Origin: Antilocapra americana
Taxonomy: Eukaryota; Chordata; Mammalia; Artiodactyla; Antilocapridae
Direction: 5' to 3'
Length of the DNA stretch: 64,000 nucleotides
Assembly (NCBI GenBank): GCA_007570785.1
Contig: ML662449.1
Span: 15,271,745-15,335,744 of the forward strand
A program made the position numbers and the translations under genes. Of the stretch, positions 55,897-64,000 are shown piece by piece (position 1 is the first letter of the stretch; each line of letters begins with the position of its first letter). The notes below the pieces were generated by a model. That model did not search any database and had not been told where the DNA came from. It was given only the letters and a program-made list of their open reading frames with translations.

Positions 55897-57242
55897 ATTT
55901 AATTTATTTATTTTAATTTTCTTTACATTATCGTGTTGGTTTTGCCATACATATTGACATGAATCTGCCATGGGTATACATGTGTTCCCCTTCCAGAACC
56001 CCCCTCCCACCTCCCTCCCGATTCCCTCTATCTGGGTCATCCCAGTGCACCAGCCCTGAGCATCAGACCTGGGCTGGCGATTGATTTCACATATGATAAT
56101 CAACATGTTTCAATGCCATTCTCCCATATCATCCCACCCTTGCCCTCTCCCACAGAGTTCAAAAGACTGTTCTATACATCTGCATTTCTTTTGCTGTCTC
56201 ACATACAGGGTTCTTGTTACCATCTTTCTAAATTCCATATATATGCGTTAGTATACTGTATTGTTGTTTTTCCTTCTGGCTTACTTCACTCTGGATAATA
56301 GGCTCCAGTTTCATCCGCCTCAGTAGAACTGATTCAAATGAATTCTTTTTAATGGCTGAGTAATATTGCATTGTGTATATGTACCACAGCTTTCTTATCC
56401 ATTCATCTGTTGATGGGCATCTAGGTTGCTTCCATGTCCTGGCTATTGTAAACAATGCAGCATGAACATTGGGGTACACGTGGCTCTTTCAATTCTGGTT
56501 TCCTCGGTGTGTATGCCCAGCAGTGGGATTGCTGGGTCATATGGCAGTTCTATTTCCAGTTTTGTGAGGAATCTCCACACTGTTCTCCATAGTGGCTGTA
56601 CTAGTTAGCATTCCCACCAACAGTGTAAGAGGGTTCCCTTTTCTCCACAACCTCTCCAGCATTTATTGCTTGTAGATTTTAGGATTGCAGCCATTCTGAC
56701 TGGCGTAAAGTGGTACCTCATTGTGGTTTTGATGTGCATTTCTCTGATAATGAGTGATGTTGAGCATCTTTTCATGTGTTTGTTAGCCATTTTTATTTCT
56801 TCTTTGGAGAAATGTCTGTTAAGTTCTTTGGCCCACTTTTTGATTGGGTCGTTTATTTTTCTAGAATGGAGCTGCAGGAGTTGCTTGTATATTTTTGAGA
56901 TTAATTGTTTGTCCATTGCTTCATTGGCTATTATTTTCTCCCATTGTGAAGGCTGCCTTTTCACCTTGCTTATAGTTTCCTTTGTTGTGCAGAAGCTTTT
57001 AATTTTAATTAGGTCCCATTTGTTTATTCGTGCTTTTATTTCCGATATTCTTGGAGGTGGGTCATAGAGGATCCTGCTTTGGTTTATGTCAGAGAGTGTT
57101 TTGCCTATGTTTTCCTCTAGGAGTTTTATAGTTTCTGGTCTTATGATTAGATCTTATATTTTTGAGATTAATTGTTTGTCCATTGCTTCGTTTGCTATTA
57201 TTTTCTCCCATTCTGAAGGCTGCCTTTTCACCTTGCTTTTAG
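55897..57242 (-). mobile_element. L1 LINE, 1.35 kb, antisense, with a re-copied 91-bp block
   Basis: Reversed A-rich tail, 3' UTR and ORF2 C-terminal part to 57154 (gtcttatgattagatct). At 57155 a 91-base block (57155-57245) repeats the L1 block at 56888-56978 in the same direction with four differences. Exact 14-bp duplications of tttatttttttaaa at 55883-55896 and 57243-57256 enclose the whole unit including the extra block, though the motif is low in complexity and overlaps the block end by three bases. Confidence 0.88.
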
Positions 57243-57256
57243 TTTATTTTTTTAAA

Positions 57257-58140
57257 TAAACTTTTTCAAAGATTAGTTTTGGATTTACCAAAACAAAAAA
57301 AAAGAATTTTTTTCCAAAAACGGTAGTTTAGAGGGTTCTCATATTCTGCACACCCAGTTTCTGCTATTCTTAACATCTTACAGTAGTGAAACTCTGGTAT
57401 TACACTGTCACAGTTAATTTGCATTCTATTAGTCACGAAAATCCATTAAGATTGCCTTAATTTTTTCCTAATGTCTTTTTCTTGTTTCAGGACCCTGGAT
57501 TATACTTAGTCTTCCTATCTTCCTAGTCTCCTCTGGTCTGTAACAATGTCTCAAACTTTTCTTATTTTTAACCACCTTGACAGTTTCGAGAAGTACTGGT
57601 CAGGCAGTTTGTAGCATGCTCTAAACTGGGATTTTTTTGATGCTTTTCTCATAGTTATATCAGTACTATGGGGTTTGGCAAGGAAGATTCCAGAGGGGAA
57701 AGTGTCATTTTCATCAGATTTATCAAGGGGACATACTGTCAGCATGACTTATCACTGGTGGTGTTAATTTGTATCACCAGTTTCAGATAGGGTCTTTTTT
57801 ATTTATACACCATAAACTTACTCCTTACTCTCACCCTTTTTCCATTCTGTGTTTTGTGGAAGAAATCACTATGCCTAGCAACACTTCAGGAATAGGGAGT
57901 TGTGATCTTTTCTCTTGAGAACTATCAACTTCCATTATTTGGAATTCTGCATGTGATATTTTTCTGTTCCTTCTTATCTCTTTACTTAATCACTCATTAA
58001 TATTGGTATGACTCTTGGATTTTTTTTTTATGCTTTGCTTTACAATCTATGATGCTTATTTTGTTGTTCAAATTATTCCAGTTTTGATCATTGGGAGCTC
58101 TCCAGTTGGCTCTTTGTATCACTTTGACATGGGTATATAT
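57257..58140. mobile_element. ancient mammalian L1 (L1M-type) relic
   Basis: Blocks such as ttttcttgtttcaggaccct, accttgacagtttcgagaag, gtactggtcaggcag, catgacttatcactggtg and cattgggagctctccagttg match a common old L1M region in order. Strand and subfamily not determined. The open frame at 57551-57745 is incidental. Confidence 0.6.
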
Positions 58141-58511
58141 TTTGTAATAATACAATAATCATAAAATAGTGAAAAGGCTTAACATCCAAGGAAATGTAAA
58201 TTTATCATCCCTCTGGCTAAAGGTCAAGCAGAGACTTTGGTGAAAAGGATGTGTCTCAATTTCTGCTCATTCTTTACATCAACTCCTACTAACTAAAGTG
58301 TTCTCCAAGTGATGATAAAAAGGAGGTAACACCTCTATTACCCAGTTTTTTTATATATGTTTCTTCACAAATAATGAGAATATTGAGAAAGAATATTCTC
58401 TCACCAATTATGAGAATATTAACAAATTATGAGACCCATTCATTGATCCTTTGTTGAAAAAAATAGTATATTTACCAAGTAAACTAAAGAAAGATGAGAA
58501 ATAAGCAATCC
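58141..58511. other. unique DNA
   Basis: Contains a short imperfect local repeat (tgagaatatt near 58375, 58390 and 58411). No gene seen. Confidence 0.45.
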
Positions 58512-58744
58512 CTATAATGTATAATGCCTCTTGCAAAACCTGTACATAGGTCAAGAAATGACAGTTAGAATTGGACATGAAACAAAGAATTGTTTCAAAA
58601 TTGGGAAAGGAGTACGTCAAGGCTGTACACTGTCACCTTGCTTATTTAACTTGCATGCAGAATACATCATGGGAAATGCAGGGATAGATAAAGCACAAGC
58701 TGGAATTAAGATTTCCAAGAGAAATATCAACAACCTAAAATAGG
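58512..58744 (+). mobile_element. BovB LINE RT fragment, sense
   Basis: Covers NLYIGQEMTVRIGHETKNCFKIGKGVRQGCTLSPCLFNLHAEYIM (up to RT motif B) and ends just before the catalytic box. Directly abuts BovB 5' sequence, an order opposite to that in an intact element. Confidence 0.88.
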
Positions 58745-58749
58745 CAGGC

Positions 58750-61165
58750 CTGGCTATGAGAAGGGAAAGGATATCTTTGCTGGTACCCAGGTGAAAAGAG
58801 CAGTGACCCCAGAAGAGACTGAGACAGATGTGCCTCTGAGAAACCAGTAGTCTCTGGCAGAGGTGTCATCAACAGAGGCCTGCCCCAGGGTCAGGGGCAC
58901 TGAGTACAGCAGTCCTGGGAGCCCCTGGGTGTGCCGGCAAAAGTCTTTTTGAAGGAGGTCCTCACTACCTCCATATACCCCTACCACTGTTTGGCTTCAG
59001 GCCAAACTACAAGGAGGGAACACAGCCCCACCCATTAACAGAAAATTGAATTAAAGATTTACTGAGCATGGCCCTGTCCATCATAGCAAGACCCAGATTT
59101 CCCCACAGTCAGTCCCTCCCATCAGGAAGCTTCCACAAGCCTCTTATCCTATCCATAAGAGGGTGGACAGAATAAAAACCACAGTCACAGGAAACTAGCC
59201 AAACTGACCACATGGATCTAGCCTTGTCTAACTCAGTGAGACTATGAGCCATGTCCTGTAAACCTACCCAGAACAATTCTGACAAAATGTGGTCCACTGG
59301 AGAAGGGAATGGCAAATCACTTCAGTATTTTTGCCTTGAGAACCCCATGAACGGTATGAAAAGGCAAAAAGATATGACACTGAAAGATGAACTCCCCAGG
59401 TCACTGGGTGCCCAATATGCTACTGGAGATCAGTGGAGAAATAGCTTAGGGAAGAATGAAGAGACTGAGCCAAAGTAAAAACGATGCCCAGCTGTGGCTA
59501 TGACTGGTGATGGAAGTAAAGTCCAATGCTGTAAGAACAATGTTGCATAGGAACCTGGAATGCTATATCCATGAATCAAGGTAAATTGGAAGTGGTCAAA
59601 TAGGAGATGGCAAGAGTGAAAATCGACATTTTAGGAATCAGTGAACTAAAATGGACAGGAATGGGCAAATATAATTCAGATGACTGCTACATCTACTACT
59701 GTGGGCAAGAATCTCTTAGAAGAAATGGAGTAGCCCTCATAGTCAACAAAAGAGTCTGAAAGGCAGTACTTGGGTACAATCTCAAAAATGACAGAATGAT
59801 CTCCATTCATTTCCAAGGCAAACCCATTCAGTATCAGAGTAATCCAGATTTATGCCCCAACCACTAATGCCAAAGAAGCTGATGTTGAACAGTTCTATGA
59901 AGACCTGCAAGACCTTCTAGAACTAACACCAAAAACAGATGTTCTTTTCATCATAGAGGACCAAAATGCAAAAGTAGGAAGTCAAGAGATATATGTAGTA
60001 ACAGACAAATTTGGCCTGGAGTACAGAATGACGCAGGGCAAAGGCTAACAGAATTTTGCCAAGAGAATGCACTGGTCATAGCAAACACTCTCTTCCAACA
60101 AAACAAGAGAAGACTCTACACATGGACATCACCAGATAGTCAATACAAAATCAAATTGATTGTATTCTTTGCAGTTGAAGATAGAAATTCTCTATACAGT
60201 CAGCAAAAACAAGACTGAGAGCTGACTGTGGCTAAGATCATGAATTATTGCAAAATTCAGACTAATATAGGAAAGTAGGGAAAACCACTAGACCATTCAG
60301 GTAGGAGCTAAATCAAATCCCTTATGATTATACAGTAGAAGTGACACATAGATTCAAGGGATTAGATTTGATAGACAGAATGTCTGAAGAACTATGGAAG
60401 GAGGTTTGTAACACTGTACATGAGGCAGTGATCAAAATCATCCCCAAACAAGAAGGCAAAATGGTTGTCAAGGAGGCCTTACATTTAGCTGAGAAAAGAG
60501 AAGCAAAAGGCAAAGGAGAAAAGGTATATATATATACATTTGAATACAGAGTTCCAAAGTAGATCAAGGAGAGATAAGAAAGCCTTCCAGAGTAATCAAT
60601 ACAAAGAAATAGAGAAAAACAATAGAATGGGAAAGACTAGTGATCTCTTCAAGAAAATTAGAGATACCAAAAGACCATTTCATGCAAAAATGGGCAAATA
60701 AAAGACAGAAAAAGTATAGACCTAACAAAAGCAGAAGATATTTTAAATAGATAAAATTTAAAATTATGCTAATCTTTGTTAACTAAAGAAGGCTGAGCAC
60801 TGAAGAAATGATGCTTTTGAACTGTGGTGTTGGAGAAGACTCTTGAGAGTCCCTTGGACTGTAAGGAGATCAAATCAGTCAATAATAAAGGAAATCAATC
60901 CTGAATATTCATTGGCAGGACTGATGCAGAAGTTAAAGCTCTAATACCTGATGTGAAGATCTGACTCATTGGAAAAGACCCTGATGCTGGGAAAGTTTGA
61001 AGGCAGGAGAAGAAGAGGACGATACAGGATGAGATTGTTGCATGGCATCACCCACTCAATAAACATGAGCAAGCTCTGGGAGATGGTGAAGGACAGGGAA
61101 GTCTGGTGTACTGCAGTCCACGTGGTTGCAAAGAGTTGGACATGACTGAGCGACTGAAGAAAATA
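58750..61165 (+). mobile_element. BovB LINE with 5' region and endonuclease but no RT
   Basis: 58750-59570 matches the BovB 5' region (acagccccacccattaacag, gaagcttccacaagcc). 59571-60300 is the endonuclease domain and 60341-60770 the linker. After a short filler the sequence jumps at about 60786 to the 3' part (ggctgagcactgaagaaatg) and reaches the 3' end at 61165. The RT domain, about 1 kb, is missing. Segment 59289-59345 (ggagaagggaatggc, then gccttgagaacccc) is the part of BovB that resembles the Bov-A SINE unit. Confidence 0.9.
59571..60561 (+). pseudogene. BovB apurinic-type endonuclease and linker, broken
   Basis: The AP-type endonuclease nicks target DNA for target-primed reverse transcription. 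Visible blocks are MNQGKLEVVK at 59571, ILGISELKWTGMGKYNSDDCYIYYCGQESLRRNGVALIVNKRV (about 59625-59755, with the conserved E of SELKW), IQIYAPTTNAKEADVEQFYEDLQD (about 59850-59920), and DVLFIIEDQNAKVGSQE (about 59940-59990), where the family GDWNAK reads EDQNAK. Stops and shifts occur at 59608-59610 (TAG), 59757-59759 (TGA), near 59830 and around 60045. The basic linker 60341-60561 (EAVIKIIPKQEGKMVVKEALHLAEKREAKGKGEK) ends in a stop at 60560-60562. Confidence 0.82.
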
Positions 61166-61221
61166 ATGTATACTGTCTCTAAGTGAGAGGTAGGAAACCT
61201 CTGATGTTGACATCACAAGTG

Positions 61222-61367
61222 TTTTTTTTTTTTAGTTTTTCTTTATATTAGAGCGTAGTTGGTTAACAACATTGTGTTAGTTTCAAGTGTACAGGAAAGT
61301 GATTTCCAAGACTTTCTGCAAAGAAGACATACAGATGGCCAAGAGACACATGAAATATGCTTAATAC
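61222..61367. mobile_element. tiny L1 insertion with 5' inversion
   Basis: Poly(T) at 61222-61233, then reversed L1 3' UTR (gttagtttcaagtgtacagg) to about 61310. A sense ORF2 piece follows (aaagaagacatacagatggc) to about 61367. Possible 6-bp duplications caagtg at 61216-61221 and 61368-61373. Confidence 0.7.
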
Positions 61368-61373
61368 CAAGTG

Positions 61374-62022
61374 ATTTTTATGGTGTGAGTTGATGGCAGA
61401 AAAAATTATAAAGTGGGTCATATGTGTCCTTGAAAGCAACTCTTCCCTGTTCTTTCCTTCTTCATTTTTCTCCCATTTTAGCAGAAACTTTTCCACCCTA
61501 GGCCACTTAGTGATTTCTGGCTGCCAATTTGACCCTACCTGTCATAGAGAAATGCATCTCATAAACCAAATAACAGAGCACACAATAAATCACCTAATGC
61601 TTTGACTTATCACTTAATGCAATTGCACTTGGCAGACATTTATGGAGTAGCAATTTTATGCTTAACATAGGCATCATGGAGGATAGCACAGACTAGCAGG
61701 TGAGGCAGATACATACATAATCCAGATTCAGTGAGATTAGAGAAGTTTAGTATTATGTTTCCATAGGATTTCATTTTTACTAGTGGGATTTATGTGTGTC
61801 TATTTTATTTAAGAATTCTATAGGGAAGAAAATGCTCATTTCAGGTGAATAGTACAATTTTACACCTTAATTAGAGACTGTCATGGAATGTAAAATGGGA
61901 TACGGAATTAAAAATGGGAATTCCCTTTATCTCACAAGCAAAATCTAGAAAACTAGGCATCATTTTAGTTACATGGGGTTAAAACACCTCTTCATATTCT
62001 CACATACATATGCATATTTATC
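61374..62022. other. unique DNA, faint old-repeat trace
   Basis: 61630-61730 may be an eroded MIR/L2-class repeat (gacatttatggagtagcaat). Open frames 61263-61496 and 61390-61605 overlap on opposite strands without motif. Confidence 0.4.
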
Positions 62023-62095
62023 ACTGTATCCCTAGTACTCACAATAGAACATGATATTACAAAGTATTATAGGTGTATACTTAATAAATACTTTT
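62023..62095 (+). mobile_element. possible L2 LINE 3' end relic
   Basis: actgtatccctagtactcac and tatacttaataaatactttt fit the end of L2. Short and diverged. Confidence 0.45.
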
Positions 62096-62609
62096 CTTCT
62101 CACATGCTTTGTGTTTCTTTTAATTTCACTTGGATATTAAAAAAATATTATTAGAAATGTTATAGTTTCACAGCAAAATTGAGCGTAAAGTGCATTCTGA
62201 AACACTTTTGCCCCTACGTATGTGCAGCCTCCCCTGCTATTAGAATTCACTTGAGAATGACAGGGAGATAGAAAGAGACTTCAAGAAGGAAGGAACAGGC
62301 TGAAGCAATTGTTATGCCAGGAGTAGGCATGGTTGAGTTTAGCATAAATGAGCAGGCAGTCTCAATAGCTTGGTAATTCATTCTGATGAATAGTGGGCAA
62401 TGATATTTCATGGCTAATAAGCTATCAGATTAGAAGTTCAGTTTAGGTTGTTGCTGAGTTGGAGGTTATATTAACATACTAAAGTTGATATGATTATCAT
62501 AGAAGTAAAAGACATGAATGTTGAGGCTGTGCACAATGGAGTTGGGGTCAGGATGTACAAGAAAGAGCAATTAACTAACATTGACCCAATTACAATATTG
62601 GGAATGGAA
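62096..62609. other. unique DNA, no gene seen
   Basis: No repeat or exon recognised. Confidence 0.45.
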
Positions 62610-62760
62610 TGAATAATAACTTGCTTAATCCTCACAAGAACAGGAGAGGTTGCACAGATCCAAGAACAGATCCAAGGTTGCACAGCTAGTATGTTGATGA
62701 GATCACATTTTGCTATTCCATTCTTGAAGCTCTGGGGAGCAGTTAGAATTGTAGCCAGAG
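62610..62760 (+). mobile_element. MIR SINE relic
   Basis: cttgcttaatcctcacaaga and ccaaggttgcacagctagta are conserved MIR blocks in order. The middle is rearranged (cagatccaagaaca doubled). Confidence 0.55.
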
Positions 62761-63147
62761 AGTAAGACTATGCCCATAACATATCTACTCAAGTTCTCAG
62801 CCACTTCCCTGGAAAACCTCCTTTAGTGTCATTTTAAAATGCAAAGTGCTTAAAATACTACTGTATGCTTAAATACTCATTGAATAAAACACATTCTTAA
62901 TGTGTTTGTATTAATGAATCTGGGCTTCAGAATAACATCATCTTGCTTCAAATATGCTAGTTTTTATACCTTCTATGTGAAAAGGATTGGTTTTCCTCCC
63001 CAGGGAAAAATAGCTGTAGGTATTTATAACAGAGCCTGTCCTCATTCTTAAAACATAATCAGATTGGACTAACACTACAGGGTTTTATGCTGTATTAAAC
63101 TCTGAGTAGATAAAAATCCAGAGCAAGTTCTTAAAAAAGTTAAGGAT
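62761..63147. other. unique DNA
   Basis: No repeat or gene recognised. Confidence 0.45.
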
Positions 63148-63165
63148 ACAAGTAGCCATAGAGTC

Positions 63166-63623
63166 CACGAGTCTATTCTATACATCTGCATTCCTTTTGC
63201 TGTCTCGCATGTTGGGTTCTCGTTACCATCTTTCTAAATTCCATATATATGTGTTAATATACTGTATTGTTGTTTTTGCGTCTGGCTTACTTCACTCTGG
63301 ATAATGGGCTTCAGTTTCGTCCATCTGAGTAGAATTGCTTCAAATGAATTTTTTTTTAATGCTGAGTAATATTCCATTGTGTATAGACTTGTGGACTTTG
63401 TGGATGAGGGTAAGGGTGGGATGATATGGGAGAAGGGCATTGAAACAAGTTAATTGTCATATGTCTAATCAATCACCAGCCCAGGATTGATGCTGGGGGC
63501 TGGTGCAGTGAGATTTCCTGGAGGGGGGAGGGAGGAGGGAGGGGGTTTCTGGAGGGGAAGCATATGTAAACCCATGGTGATATCATGACATTGTATGGCA
63601 AAAACAATAAAAAAAAAAAAAAA
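63166..63623. mobile_element. L1 LINE 3' end with 5' inversion (twin priming)
   Basis: 63170-63384 is antisense L1 (the equivalent of 1017-1233 in the copy at the left edge). 63383-63623 is sense L1 (the equivalent of about 1226-1466) ending in poly(A). The two halves are adjacent in the source with nothing lost and share tatag at the junction. 18-bp duplications acaagtagccatagagtc (63148-63165) and acaagtagccatagaatc (63624-63641) with one mismatch prove one insertion. Confidence 0.95.
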
Positions 63624-63641
63624 ACAAGTAGCCATAGAATC

Positions 63642-63957
63642 ATGGACATGGTGGATTGAAGCCTTTGGTCAAGGAAAGAAAGAAATAAAAGCTACAGTAT
63701 GTTATCCTCTGTAATATGTATTTAAGCTTGTGACATATTTCATGATCTTTAGAGATGCTGTTCAATTTTAAAACTAAGAAGACAAAAATTCAATTAATAT
63801 TTTAACTTAATTTTTTGAAATTTTTGTTAAAGCACAATGTTTTATTGATTTTTTGCATTACTTTACTGAGTGAAAAATATGGTAGAATTTACTTACTAGG
63901 ACACAATCTCTTATAGTATTAAATTTATACTTTTTTATGTATTTATTTATTTATTCA
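63642..63957. other. unique AT-rich DNA
   Basis: No repeat except an ATTT run near 63937-63955. No gene seen. Confidence 0.45.
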
Positions 63958-64000
63958 GATTTTTTTTTTTTATTGTTTTTGCCATACATTGTCATGATAT
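63958..64000 (-). mobile_element. L1 LINE 3' end, antisense, cut by window edge
   Basis: T run (63961-63971), then attgtttttgccatacattg, the reverse of the 3' end of the L1 at 1-1466. Same young subfamily. The body lies beyond the right edge. Confidence 0.85.

Noticed and set aside
3950..61165. Many near-identical repeats considered as a CRISPR-like or satellite array
   Set aside because: The repeats are dispersed BovB and SINE copies with differing lengths, orientations and target duplications, with no regular spacing.
1..64000. A new multi-gene biological system
   Set aside because: All interpretable coding sequence belongs to L1 or BovB. No cluster of unexplained open frames with shared orientation or spacing was found.

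Overview
The window looks like intergenic DNA from a ruminant (Pecora) nuclear genome. The diagnostic evidence is the repeat content: many BovB (RTE-clade) LINE copies, Bov-tA (tRNA-derived) and Bov-A/Bov-A2 SINEs, and L1s of the type found in cattle, sheep and their relatives. I find no host protein-coding exon and no functional RNA gene. Every longer open frame I could interpret is a piece of L1 ORF1/ORF2 or of the BovB endonuclease/reverse transcriptase, or an antisense shadow of one. Species cannot be fixed from the sequence alone.

Layout. 1-1466 is the 3' part of a young-looking L1 whose ORF2 frame is still open. 2.3-11.5 kb holds SINEs and nested BovB copies: an ancient DNA transposon split by BovB, itself split by Bov-A2 (5.3-7.4 kb), and one antisense BovB split by a sense BovB plus a Bov-tA dimer (8.2-11.5 kb). 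11.5-15.8 kb is mostly unique DNA with one antisense L1. 15.8-20.7 kb has a 2-kb BovB, an MLT1-type LTR relic and a BovB/L1/Bov-A2 nest. 20.7-31.8 kb is repeat-poor, with ancient MER5/MER20/MIR relics, several SINEs and microsatellites. 31.8-35.1 kb is the longest stretch without a repeat I recognise. 35.1-38.7 kb carries a tail-to-tail BovB pair and a small BovB piece. 39.6-45.8 kb is a nearly full-length L1 (5' UTR, ORF1, ORF2, 3' UTR) broken by stops and frameshifts. 47.8-54.4 kb contains SINEs, an L1 fragment, a BovB/L1 mosaic and a BovB-in-BovB insertion. 55.9-61.4 kb has a chimeric L1, an older L1 relic, a BovB copy retaining its 5' and endonuclease parts but lacking the reverse transcriptase, and a tiny 5'-inverted L1. 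63.15-63.64 kb is a clear twin-primed L1 with 18-bp duplications, and the window ends inside another L1 in antisense.

The biology visible here is retrotransposition. L1 supplies the machinery for L1 copies, and BovB is the presumed partner of the Bov SINEs. The record includes target-site duplications, 5' truncation, twin-priming inversions, a probable template switch and several layers of nesting that give relative ages. I see no evidence for a new multi-gene system. The most unusual items are the chimeric L1 (55.9-57.2 kb), two BovB copies sharing the same lesion in the RT catalytic box, and the self-nested BovB loci. Family names are from recognition of sequence, not from a database search, and boundaries without a stated duplication are good to roughly 10-30 bases.
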